Assembly (NCBI RefSeq): GCF_048892425.1
Contig: NZ_JBLZHU010000003.1
Coordinates: forward strand, 365,850-429,849
Source: Pacificispira sp002696645
GTDB taxonomy: Bacteria > Pseudomonadota > Alphaproteobacteria > UBA8366 > Aestuariispiraceae
Direction: 5' to 3'
DNA length: 64,000 nt
Shown: one piece after another, positions 43,641 to 51,469 of the stretch
Layout: every line of letters starts with the position of its first letter
How positions within the stretch are numbered: position 1 is the stretch's first letter
Notes under the pieces: model-generated
The model's input: only the letters and a program-made list of their open reading frames with translations
Database searches by the model: none
What the model was told of the DNA's origin: nothing
Position numbers and translations under genes: made by a program

Positions 43641-46418
43641 TCAATGCGCTTCCGCCCAGTTTGCACCCGTTCCTGCTTCCACCACCAGCGGGACGCTTAG
43701 TTCCAGCAAGGGGTTGGCGGCGTTTTGCATTGTGTCTTTGACGCATTTGATAACGGCGTCTTCGCGGCCCTGTTTGGCTTCGAAGACCAATTCATCGTGG
43801 ACCTGTAGCAGCATTTTTGCGTCTTCGGTCAGGCCTGCATCGGCCAGGGCCTTGGGGATGCGGATCATGGCGCGTTTGATGATGTCTGCCGCCGTTCCCT
43901 GGATCGGGGCGTTGATGGATTGGCGTTCCGCATAGTTTTTGCGCATCGGGTTCTTGTCCAGGATGGTCGGGATGTGGATGCGCCGCCCGAACAGGGTCTC
44001 CACCCGGCCATGCTTGCGACAATACTCAACCGTTTCATCCATGTAATGCTGAATGCCGGGGAATTTCTGGAAATAGCGGGTGATGAAGTCCTGCGCCTCC
44101 CCGCGGGACACGCCGATCTGATTGGCCAGGCCAAAGGCGGAGATGCCATAGATGATGCCGAAATTGATCGCCTTTGCCTTGCGGCGAATATCGGGCGTCA
44201 TATCGGCCATGGGCACGTTAAAGACCTCCGACGCGGTGGCCGCATGAATATCCTGACCGTCCAGAAAGGCCTGAATCAGCGGCTCGATTTTGGCGACATG
44301 GGCGACCAGCCGCAATTCGATTTGGGAATAATCCAAAGAGATCAGGGTGGAGCCCTGGGGAGCCACAAAGGCCTGGCGGATTTTGCGGCCTTCTTCCATG
44401 CGGATCGGGATGTTCTGCAGGTTCGGATCGGTCGAACTCAACCGCCCGGTCTGCGCGCCGGTCATCATATAGGATGTATGAACCCGCCCGGTCTCCGGAT
44501 GGATGTCTTCGACCAGCGCATCGGTATAGGTGCTTTTCAGCTTGGACAGCATGCGCCAGTCCAACAGCCTTGCAACAATGGGGTGGGCGTCACGCAGCGG
44601 TTCCAGGACTTCTGAATTGGTGGAATAGGCCCCGGTCTTGGTTTTCTTGCCGCCTTGCAGGCCCATTTCGTCAAACAGCACTTCGCCCAATTGCTTGGGG
44701 GAGCCGACATTGAATTCCCGCCCCGCATCCTTGTGGATCGCCACCTCCAAATCTGCAAGGCGATGGGCGAAATCCTTGGACATCGCGCGCAGAACGGTTG
44801 GATCGACCTTAATGCCGGTCCGTTCCATCTCCGCCAGGATCGGGACCAGCGGGCGTTCTATCGTCTCATAGACCGTGGTCAGCTTTTCCGTTAGCAATTG
44901 CGGTTTCAGCTTCTGCCAAAGGCGCAGGGTGATGTCGGCATCTTCGGCCGCATAGTCGCAGGCCTTGTCCAGCGGCACCTGGTCAAAGGTGACCTGGGAT
45001 TTGCCCTTACCTGCCACGTCAGAGAAGGAAATCGTGCTGTGATCCAGATGCAGTTCGGACAATTCATCCATGCCGTGGCCGTGCATGCCGCCTTCCAGGA
45101 CGAAACTGATCAGCATCGTATCGTCAATTGGGCCGACGGAAATTCCCTCCTGAGCGAAAATGACCGCATCGTATTTGATGTTCTGACCGATCTTCAGCAC
45201 GCCTGGGTCTTCCAGCAGCGGCTTTAGCAGATCCAGGGCTTCTTTCTTTGGAATTTGCTTAGGGGCCTCGCCACCCTGGTCAAAGATATCCCCCCCCTGG
45301 CCCGGCGCGACATGCGATAGCGGGATATAGCACGCTTTGCCTGCTTCTATCGCCAGAGAGACACCAACGATCTTGGCGCGCATCTGATTGACGCTGGTGG
45401 TTTCCGTATCGACGGCCACCGTTCCCTTTTTGCTGGCAGCGGCGATCCAGTCTTTCAGCACCGCCACATCCTGCACCAATTCATAGGTGGCTTCGGTCGG
45501 GGTTGGCGCGGCTGCGGCCTGTTCCTGTGCGCCGCCCTTTTCACTGCCATCGCCGACGCGCGCAATCAGGCGCTTGAAATTGTTGTCCTGCAGGAAGGTC
45601 ATCAGCCGGTCTTTATCCATGACCGATCGTTTCAATTCGGTCAGCGGGACCGGCACGTCAACATCGCGCACCAGGGTTACCAATTGGCGCGATATTCGGG
45701 CCTGATCCGCAAATTCAATCAAGCTTTCCCGTCGTTTGGGCTGTTTGATCTCAGACGCGCGCTCCAGCAGCGTATCCAGATCGCCATAATCATTGATCAA
45801 TTGCGCTGCGGTCTTAATGCCAATGCCCGGCACGCCCGGCACATTATCAGACGAATCCCCGGCCAGCGCCTGAACATCCACAACGCGGTCCGGGCCGACG
45901 CCGAATTTCTCCATCACCTGATCGAATTTGATGTCGATATTCTTCATCGGGTCCCACATGGAAACCTTGTCATCGACCAATTGCATCAAATCCTTATCCG
46001 ACGAAACCACGGTCACAATCGCGCCTAGCGCCTTGGCCTGTTCGGCATAGGTCGCGATCAGATCATCTGCCTCATAGCCTTCCATCTGGATGGCGGGCAG
46101 GCTGAGCGCGGCGACCGCTTCGTGAATAAGCGGAAATTGCGGGATCAGTTCTTCCGGTGCATCAGGACGATGCCCCTTATAATCCGGATAAATGTCATTG
46201 CGGAAGTTGATCCGCTTGGCATCAAAGATCACCGCGACATAATCCGCATCCGTCTGTTCAATCAGATTCAACAGCATGCTGGTGACGCCAAACACCGCAT
46301 TGGTGGGCGTCCCATCTGCACGGTTCATTGGCGGCAGCGCGAAGAAGGCACGGAAAATATACCCTGACCCATCAACGAGATAGAGATGCTTTGGGCTGTC
46401 ATTGGAATCGGCGGACAT
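43641..46418 (-). CDS. polA: DNA polymerase I
   Basis: The 925-aa enzyme contains all three domains. The 5' nuclease domain starts LYLVDGSGYIFRAFFALPP, the 3'-5' exonuclease has VAVDTETTS with its metal aspartate and glutamate, and the polymerase has SLDYSQIELRLVAH and the catalytic VHDELVFE. PolA removes Okazaki primers and fills repair gaps. Length is normal and no disruption is seen. It is a single gene on the minus strand, divergent from hsp20. Confidence 0.97.
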   Translation of the reverse strand: MSADSNDSPKHLYLVDGSGYIFRAFFALPPMNRADGTPTNAVFGVTSMLLNLIEQTDADYVAVIFDAKRINFRNDIYPDYKGHRPDAPEELIPQFPLIHEAVAALSLPAIQMEGYEADDLIATYAEQAKALGAIVTVVSSDKDLMQLVDDKVSMWDPMKNIDIKFDQVMEKFGVGPDRVVDVQALAGDSSDNVPGVPGIGIKTAAQLINDYGDLDTLLERASEIKQPKRRESLIEFADQARISRQLVTLVRDVDVPVPLTELKRSVMDKDRLMTFLQDNNFKRLIARVGDGSEKGGAQEQAAAAPTPTEATYELVQDVAVLKDWIAAASKKGTVAVDTETTSVNQMRAKIVGVSLAIEAGKACYIPLSHVAPGQGGDIFDQGGEAPKQIPKKEALDLLKPLLEDPGVLKIGQNIKYDAVIFAQEGISVGPIDDTMLISFVLEGGMHGHGMDELSELHLDHSTISFSDVAGKGKSQVTFDQVPLDKACDYAAEDADITLRLWQKLKPQLLTEKLTTVYETIERPLVPILAEMERTGIKVDPTVLRAMSKDFAHRLADLEVAIHKDAGREFNVGSPKQLGEVLFDEMGLQGGKKTKTGAYSTNSEVLEPLRDAHPIVARLLDWRMLSKLKSTYTDALVEDIHPETGRVHTSYMMTGAQTGRLSSTDPNLQNIPIRMEEGRKIRQAFVAPQGSTLISLDYSQIELRLVAHVAKIEPLIQAFLDGQDIHAATASEVFNVPMADMTPDIRRKAKAINFGIIYGISAFGLANQIGVSRGEAQDFITRYFQKFPGIQHYMDETVEYCRKHGRVETLFGRRIHIPTILDKNPMRKNYAERQSINAPIQGTAADIIKRAMIRIPKALADAGLTEDAKMLLQVHDELVFEAKQGREDAVIKCVKDTMQNAANPLLELSVPLVVEAGTGANWAEAH

Positions 46419-46539
46419 CAGGGCAAAACCTTACGAAAAGTCAAATGGGATACGGCGTTCCAGCACAGTATGCCCGTCTCTTAACGATGGGGAAATACCG
46501 GCGCGCTTGAATTTTGCCGCCAATGGCACAAAATAAGAA

Positions 46540-46616
46540 GAACGCGGGTGGATGCCTCTATCAGGGTCCAGGCGCGGAGAATGGCACTCGCTTGATTTTG
46601 ATAAGGAGATCGCCCC
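46540..46616 (+). promoter_or_regulatory. ROSE-like RNA thermometer in the hsp20 5' UTR
   Basis: Just before the start codon, CUC-G-CUU (46587-46593) can pair with the ribosome site AAGGAG (46603-46608) across a 9-nt loop, leaving one G bulged opposite the Shine-Dalgarno. The UCGCU in this arm matches the UYGCU signature of ROSE elements, which control alphaproteobacterial small heat-shock genes. An upstream segment (GGAUGCC with GGGUCC, around 46549-46570) can form a second bulged stem. The 5' limit is approximate. Heat would melt the stem and free translation. Confidence 0.72.
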
Positions 46617-47087
46617 ATGGCGCGCATGACGCTTTTTAACAGCCCCCTTTTGCTGGGCTTTGATGAAATTGAACGCACCCTTGATCGGGTTGCCAAAATG
46701 TCTTCGGACGGCTATCCCCCCTATAACATAGAACAACTGGACGAAGACTGTTTGCGCATTACCTTGGCTGTTGCAGGTTTCTCAGAAGATGACCTGACAA
46801 TTCAGCGGGAAGATGATCAGCTTGTTGTGGTTGGTCGCCAGATGGCGGATACAGCAGAGACTGATCGGATTTTTCTGCATCGCGGCATTGCGGCACGCCA
46901 GTTTCAGCGCCGCTTTGTTCTGGCAGAAGGAATTGAGATCGAAGGTGCCACGTTAAGCAACGGTTTGTTGGACATTGATTTACGCCGCCCGAAACCGGAA
47001 ACACGGGTGCAGAATATTGTGATTAACAAGGGCAGCAGCAAATCCGCGCGCCAAACTCCGAAAACGTTAGATGTAGAGGATGCATAA
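46617..47087 (+). CDS. Small heat-shock protein Hsp20 (IbpA-like)
   Basis: The 156-aa alpha-crystallin-domain chaperone starts MARMTLFNSPLLLGFDEIER, as class A alphaproteobacterial small Hsps do. It has the core YNIEQLDEDCLRITLAVAGF (residues ~40-59), RGIAARQFQRRFVLAEGIE and LSNGLLDIDL. It keeps unfolding proteins soluble in the cytoplasm. Translation is probably heat-controlled by the ROSE-like hairpin. A CTTGAA (46506-46511) about 16 nt before a CAAAAT could be part of a sigma-32 promoter, but that is weak. It is paired with DUF1150. Confidence 0.95.
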   Translation: MARMTLFNSPLLLGFDEIERTLDRVAKMSSDGYPPYNIEQLDEDCLRITLAVAGFSEDDLTIQREDDQLVVVGRQMADTAETDRIFLHRGIAARQFQRRFVLAEGIEIEGATLSNGLLDIDLRRPKPETRVQNIVINKGSSKSARQTPKTLDVEDA

Positions 47088-47088
47088 A

Positions 47089-47316
47089 ATGGAAGATCGT
47101 GACCTTCAAATCGAAGACCTGAAAAGCCTGACCGTCGCGCAATTGGCGGGGCTGGGTGAAGGTCATGTCGGGTATATCCGACAGATCGAAACCGATGAAG
47201 GCATCCAGTTTGAATTGCGCGGTGCCGATGGCAGCCAGTTGGCTACGGCTGAAACCGAAGCCGCCGCTCTGTTCGCCGCAGAACATCTGGAAATTGAGCC
47301 GGTAACGCTGCAGTAA
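47089..47316 (+). CDS. DUF1150 family protein
   Basis: The 75-aa acidic protein belongs to the DUF1150 family, which is very often encoded right after an Hsp20 gene in alphaproteobacteria. Recognisable parts are LTVAQLAGLGEGHVGYIRQI and FELRGADGSQLATAETEAAA. The ATG at 47089 follows the hsp20 stop by one base with a GAGGA ribosome site inside the hsp20 end. The molecular role is unknown; co-regulation with Hsp20 is implied. Confidence 0.9.
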   Translation: MEDRDLQIEDLKSLTVAQLAGLGEGHVGYIRQIETDEGIQFELRGADGSQLATAETEAAALFAAEHLEIEPVTLQ

Positions 47317-47335
47317 TCAGATCTGTGATGGCAGA

Positions 47336-48037
47336 TCAGTGCATCATGACCGGAACGCCCGCGAACCAGGGATGGCCGAAAATCAACGCGGCATAAAGCG
47401 CCAGCCCGGCCACCACCCGCCACAGGCCAATCCCTGCCCAATCCAGTTTCGTTCGACCCTGAATGACCGCAAGGAAGGGCGTAATGCTGGTGGTCAGGGC
47501 GATTGGCCCCCAATCCGACCCCAAAGTGACACTGCGGCGGTAATCGATATGAAACATACCCCCGACACTCAGGATCAGAAGGCCGCCAAACAGAATGACA
47601 GACGCCAGATCCCCATTCGCGATCAGATGAGATATCGCCCATAGGGCAAATCCCACCATCATGGGGTGGCGCGTCACCGTCATGATACCTGACAGCGGCT
47701 TTGGATCCGTGGCCACTTTCTCTCCCCCCACTGCGGTTGGATTTCGCGTCGTCAGCGAACACACCAGCAGGATCGTCACCAGGGGCATAACCAGCACAGG
47801 GATCATCGACAGGATCGGCGGCGAGACCCACAACAGGGTCGTGTCGTATCGTGCATCACCATAGGCAATCAGCATCCAGGTAATAGCACCTGCAGAAATC
47901 AGGGAGAACACAGCGCGATGCCCGTTTTCCCCTATTTTCTGAATGGTAAATGCACGCACTGACAGGCTGGCCAGTATAAAATGACTGGCCACAAAGAATG
48001 CCGTTGCGATCACAAGTGTTAAGACGGTTTGTGTCAT
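47336..48037 (-). CDS. NnrU family membrane protein
   Basis: The 233-aa protein has about six hydrophobic helices and the NnrU/isoprenylcysteine-methyltransferase-like motif TRHPMMVGFALWAISHL (near residues 121-137). It also has FVASHFILASLSVR near the start. NnrU was named from nitric-oxide-related gene clusters, but here no denitrification genes are nearby. The chosen ATG at 48037 has little ribosome-site support, and the divergent gene begins only ~10 bp away, so one of the two starts is probably wrong. Confidence 0.85.
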   Translation of the reverse strand: MTQTVLTLVIATAFFVASHFILASLSVRAFTIQKIGENGHRAVFSLISAGAITWMLIAYGDARYDTTLLWVSPPILSMIPVLVMPLVTILLVCSLTTRNPTAVGGEKVATDPKPLSGIMTVTRHPMMVGFALWAISHLIANGDLASVILFGGLLILSVGGMFHIDYRRSVTLGSDWGPIALTTSITPFLAVIQGRTKLDWAGIGLWRVVAGLALYAALIFGHPWFAGVPVMMH

Positions 48038-48046
48038 TTTGCTAAT

Positions 48047-48436
48047 ATGGACAAGGCCGAAGCGCCCGTCCATAGTCGAATGGAAGCGATGCGGAAAAAG
48101 CGCCATGGGGTTGGGATGAGACTCTCCGAAATACTGGGGCGACTGGTGACCGGGCGTGCCCGGCCAACGACAGAACAGGTTCAGCGTCAGATCCTGACCT
48201 TTATTGATGGTAATGGGGCGGTGGATGCCGCTTTCCTGTATGCGCGCTTGAATATACAGCGCGGGGGCTATAGAGAGCCCACTGACAGTGACAAGGGCAT
48301 GATTGATGAAGCCGCCCAGATTCTCGTGAACAAACGGATGCTTCGGGCGACACGCGATGCGCGCGCCGTCGATCCGGTCATGGCGGGCGGTACCTATCGC
48401 CTGGCCTATCCAATTGAAAAGGACGCACTCCCGTGA
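48047..48436 (+). CDS. Hypothetical protein upstream of DUF3253 gene
   Basis: The 129-aa protein (from ATG 48047) is basic at the N-terminus, and its well-formed part starts at MRLSEILGRLVTG (ATG 48116, 106 aa). That shorter start would leave room for promoters between this gene and nnrU. The segment EQVQRQILTFIDGNGAVDAA resembles a helix-turn-helix-like fold, but no family is recognised. The stop overlaps the next gene's GTG start, so the two are coupled. Confidence 0.6.
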   Translation: MDKAEAPVHSRMEAMRKKRHGVGMRLSEILGRLVTGRARPTTEQVQRQILTFIDGNGAVDAAFLYARLNIQRGGYREPTDSDKGMIDEAAQILVNKRMLRATRDARAVDPVMAGGTYRLAYPIEKDALP

Positions 48437-48753
48437 GTGATGATACGAATGACGCCCCAGAAGCCCCAAAGACACCTGCCCCGCTGGATCCCGTGGCAGT
48501 CGTGCTGTTGGACCATCTGGCGACCCTGCCCCAGGATAAAAGCGCTGCACCCGATGATGTTGCGCGCGCATATGCGGAAATCCGCCGCAAACCAAGTGAC
48601 GGGCGCGACCTTTACAAACGCTATCAGCGCGCCGTGAAAGAACAGGCGATCCATCTGGCCCGGGCCGGTCGCATAGAGATTCTGCGCCGGGGAGAACCCG
48701 TCAATCCCGATGATTTCAAAGGGGTCTGGCGCATGCGGTTGAAACGGTCATAA
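48433..48753 (+). CDS. DUF3253 family protein
   Basis: The 106-aa protein matches DUF3253 through its ending RIEILRRGEPVNPDDFKGVWRMRL and a preceding helical part (VAVVLLDHLATLPQ, RYQRAVKEQAIHLARAG) that resembles a winged-helix fold. The start is a GTG overlapping the previous stop (GTGA). The function is unknown. A 4-bp gap separates it from the EamA gene. Confidence 0.82.
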   Translation: MSDDTNDAPEAPKTPAPLDPVAVVLLDHLATLPQDKSAAPDDVARAYAEIRRKPSDGRDLYKRYQRAVKEQAIHLARAGRIEILRRGEPVNPDDFKGVWRMRLKRS

Positions 48754-48756
48754 GTT

Positions 48757-49653
48757 ATGAAAATCGGTTGGAAAGTCTATTTGCTGGGTCTGGCATTCTG
48801 CACGCTTTGGAGCTCCGCCTTCACGGTTGGGAAATTCGCTATTACCGCCGCGCCACCGCTGTATTTCCTGACCATCCGCTTTGCCCTGGCATTTGTCGTG
48901 ATGTGGATTGTATTGCTGATCCTGCGGCGCAATCTGCCCAGCAACAGCCAGGATCGATGGACGGCCATCTGGCTGGGGGTATTAAACAACGGGGCCTATC
49001 TGGGGCTCGCCTTCATTGCCTTTCAGTCCGTCTCCTCCAGCATGGTGGCCCTGATCGCCAGCCTGATGCCGCTGGTCACCGCAGCCCTGGCCTGGCCCGT
49101 GCTGAAAGAACCCTTAACGCCGCTTAAGGTTCTGGGGCTGGCGCTGGGTACCTTTGGGGCGTGGTTCATTCTGTGGAACCGCCTGGGGGGCGATATTCAG
49201 ATCGACGACCCCTTTGGTCTGGGAATTGCGACTGTTGGAATGATCTGCCTGGCCTGTGGCACGGTCCTGTATAAAAAACGCGGTGCCCATGCCGACCCAC
49301 TGGCGATGAATGCCATACAGGCCCTGTCCGCCTCTGTCGTTTTGCTGCCAGCCGCTTATTTCATGGAAGATCCGGCAAAGATCGTCTGGGGTTGGACCCT
49401 GGCCTGGACCCTGGCCTATACCGCGATCATCATGACCTTTGGCGCTTTGCTGCTGTGGTTTGCCCTAATCCGGGCCGCAGGGGCCGGGGCGGCCAGTGCC
49501 TTCCATTTCCTCAATCCAGGCATCGCCATGCTGATCGCCTGGGTTGTTCTGGATGAGCATATCTCAGTCACCGATATCGGCGGGTTGGTCCCGGTTGCGA
49601 TTGGTATTTTGTTGGTGAACTGGCCCAACACGAAGAAGGTCGTGGCCCCATGA
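48757..49653 (+). CDS. EamA/DMT-superfamily transporter
   Basis: The 298-aa inner-membrane protein has ten helices in two EamA repeats (LWSSAFTVGKFAITAAPPLYFLTIRFALAF at the start, then FVPVAIGILLV-type ending). The conserved LNNGAYLGLAFIAFQSVSSSMVALIASLMPL block covers helices 3-4. Substrates are amino acids or other small metabolites in the characterised relatives. The gene overlaps marR by 4 bp (ATGA), so MarR probably regulates it. Confidence 0.88.
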   Translation: MKIGWKVYLLGLAFCTLWSSAFTVGKFAITAAPPLYFLTIRFALAFVVMWIVLLILRRNLPSNSQDRWTAIWLGVLNNGAYLGLAFIAFQSVSSSMVALIASLMPLVTAALAWPVLKEPLTPLKVLGLALGTFGAWFILWNRLGGDIQIDDPFGLGIATVGMICLACGTVLYKKRGAHADPLAMNAIQALSASVVLLPAAYFMEDPAKIVWGWTLAWTLAYTAIIMTFGALLLWFALIRAAGAGAASAFHFLNPGIAMLIAWVVLDEHISVTDIGGLVPVAIGILLVNWPNTKKVVAP

Positions 49654-50078
49654 CGGGGGGAAAGCCACCCTATCGCGTAGAGCAACAGATCGGCCATTTG
49701 CTGCGCCGGGCCCATCAACGTGCCAGCGCCATCTTTCAGGAAACGCTGGACGATAAGGCCTTAACACCTATGCAGTTTGCCGCCCTGATGCGGCTGCATG
49801 ATGATGGCTCAATGTCGCAGAACCATCTGGGCCGCCTGGCCGCCATGGATCCCGCTACGGTCCAGGGCGTGATCCGTCGCCTCCAGGAACGCGGGCTGGT
49901 CAGCCGGGTCCCCGACCAGACGGACCGCCGCCGCACGGTCTTGTCCGTAACGCCTGAAGGGGCCACGCTGGCAAAATCCCTGGTCCCCAGCGCCAAGGAA
50001 GTCAGTGCCAAGACCCTGGCCCCACTGACACCGGCGGAACAGAAACAACTGCTGGATCTTTTGGAACGCCTGGGGTGA
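49650..50078 (+). CDS. MarR-family transcriptional regulator
   Basis: The 142-aa protein has the MarR winged helix: LTPMQFAALMRLHDDGSMSQNHLGRLAAMDPATVQGVIRRLQERGLVSRVPDQTDRRRTVLSVT, covering residues ~34-97, with the wing arginines present. It ends in a dimerisation helix (LTPAEQKQLLDLLERLG). It starts inside the EamA gene's stop, which suggests it controls that transporter in response to a small phenolic or other ligand. Confidence 0.92.
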   Translation: MTGGKPPYRVEQQIGHLLRRAHQRASAIFQETLDDKALTPMQFAALMRLHDDGSMSQNHLGRLAAMDPATVQGVIRRLQERGLVSRVPDQTDRRRTVLSVTPEGATLAKSLVPSAKEVSAKTLAPLTPAEQKQLLDLLERLG

Positions 50079-50086
50079 GAACCATT

Positions 50087-50380
50087 CTATTTCGGGCAGG
50101 TGCGCCCCAGATAGGTAACGTCAACCACAGTACCCTGGGCACAGAAAGACATCTGGGCCTGTGGACCGCACAGACAGACCTCATCCCCCAGATTATATCC
50201 GGTCATATCCGTGTAAAAAGTGTATAAAGTCCCCTGATCGTCCCGCAATGCCTGACAGGTCGCCCCTTCATTCGTCAGCACGCCAATGCGGCAAGAAGGG
50301 GGAAGGTCCGAACCGGTTTGACAAGCCGATACAAGCCCGATCACGATCAAGGAAACTGCGGTGGAAACAGTCCGGACCAT
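50087..50380 (-). CDS. Small cysteine-rich putative lipoprotein
   Basis: The 97-aa protein has a short hydrophobic signal (residues 4-18) ending at LVSAC, a lipobox with Cys20. The mature part contains six further cysteines (including CRIG, ATCQA, VCLCG and RTCPK), so disulphides are likely in the periplasm. No domain is recognised. It is the only gene between marR and accA and is not obviously linked to either. Confidence 0.75.
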   Translation of the reverse strand: MVRTVSTAVSLIVIGLVSACQTGSDLPPSCRIGVLTNEGATCQALRDDQGTLYTFYTDMTGYNLGDEVCLCGPQAQMSFCAQGTVVDVTYLGRTCPK

Positions 50381-50406
50381 GCCGTTTCGTCCGTTTCGGT
50401 TAACGA

Positions 50407-51363
50407 TCAGGCGAGGCCATCGCGCCCCATGGCGACATATTTTTCGCGCCGCGCCTTGCGCAGGGCTGTCGCACTCAATCCTTCGACTTTCGTCAAAGCC
50501 ACCTCTATCGCATCTGCCGCTGAAATCATGGTCTGCTGGACATTGCGATGCGCACCGCCCATTGGTTCCGCGATGATATCGTCAATACAGTTCAGGGATT
50601 TCAGATCCTCTGCTGTCAGCTTTAAGGCTTCCGCCATGGCGCTGGCCTGATCCGAATTATCCCAAAGAATGGCCGCACAGCCTTCCGGAGAAATCACCGA
50701 ATAAACCGAATGTTCCAGCATTAGAACCGCATCCGCAGCGGCGATGGCAATGGCCCCGCCAGAGCCCCCTTCACCGATAACCACGGAGATAATCGGCGTA
50801 TCCAGACGCAGACAGGTTTCGATGGACCGGGCAATGGCCTCGGCCTGGCCGCGTTCTTCCGCCCCAACGCCGGGATAGGCACCGGGTGTGTCAACCAATG
50901 TGATGACCGGCAAGTTGAAACGGTTTGCCAATTCCATCAACCGAATGGCCTTGCGATAACCTTCAGGCCGGGCCATGCCGAAATTATGGGTAACACGATC
51001 GGTCGTATTGGCCCCTTTTTCATGACCTAAGATTACAACGGCGCGCCCCCGGAAGCGACCAATGCCGCCTTGAATTGCCTTGTCGTCGGCATAAGCGCGA
51101 TCCCCGGCCAGCGGGATGTAATCTTCAATTATTCCATCGATATAGTCGCGGAAATGGGGACGATCCGGGTGACGGGCGACCTGAACCTTCTGCCAGGCGG
51201 TCAGCTTCTGATAGCTTTGCCGCAACAGCTTGTCGGCCTTGGCCTGAAGGCGCGTCACTTCATCGGCGATATTGACTTCGCCATCATCCGCCAGGTGGCG
51301 CAGCTCTTCGATTTTGCCTTCTAACTCAGCAATTGGCTGCTCAAAATCCAGATAATTCCGCAT
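50407..51363 (-). CDS. accA: Acetyl-CoA carboxylase carboxyltransferase subunit alpha
   Basis: AccA is the partner of AccD (12116-13105). The 318-aa protein shows LDFEQPIAELEGKIEELRHL at the N-terminus, VVILGHEKGAN near residues 111-121 and the GEGGSGGAIAIAAADAVLMLEHSVYSVISPEGCAAILW block near 208-245. Length and motifs are complete. It lies alone before cobT. Confidence 0.96.
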   Translation of the reverse strand: MRNYLDFEQPIAELEGKIEELRHLADDGEVNIADEVTRLQAKADKLLRQSYQKLTAWQKVQVARHPDRPHFRDYIDGIIEDYIPLAGDRAYADDKAIQGGIGRFRGRAVVILGHEKGANTTDRVTHNFGMARPEGYRKAIRLMELANRFNLPVITLVDTPGAYPGVGAEERGQAEAIARSIETCLRLDTPIISVVIGEGGSGGAIAIAAADAVLMLEHSVYSVISPEGCAAILWDNSDQASAMAEALKLTAEDLKSLNCIDDIIAEPMGGAHRNVQQTMISAADAIEVALTKVEGLSATALRKARREKYVAMGRDGLA

Positions 51364-51469
51364 GGTGCGGTTCGCCTATCCCAATGATTTCAACAAATAC
51401 CCGTGGTTCCTAGCACAGACAGGGGGGGATGCAAATCACCCTCGCAGCGTAAATTCCATTTACCATGGA

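Noticed and set aside
47336..48595. Extension of nnrU to 419 aa
   Set aside because: The N-terminal 186 residues lie antisense to the two small plus-strand genes and are unlike NnrU; the family match begins at 48037.
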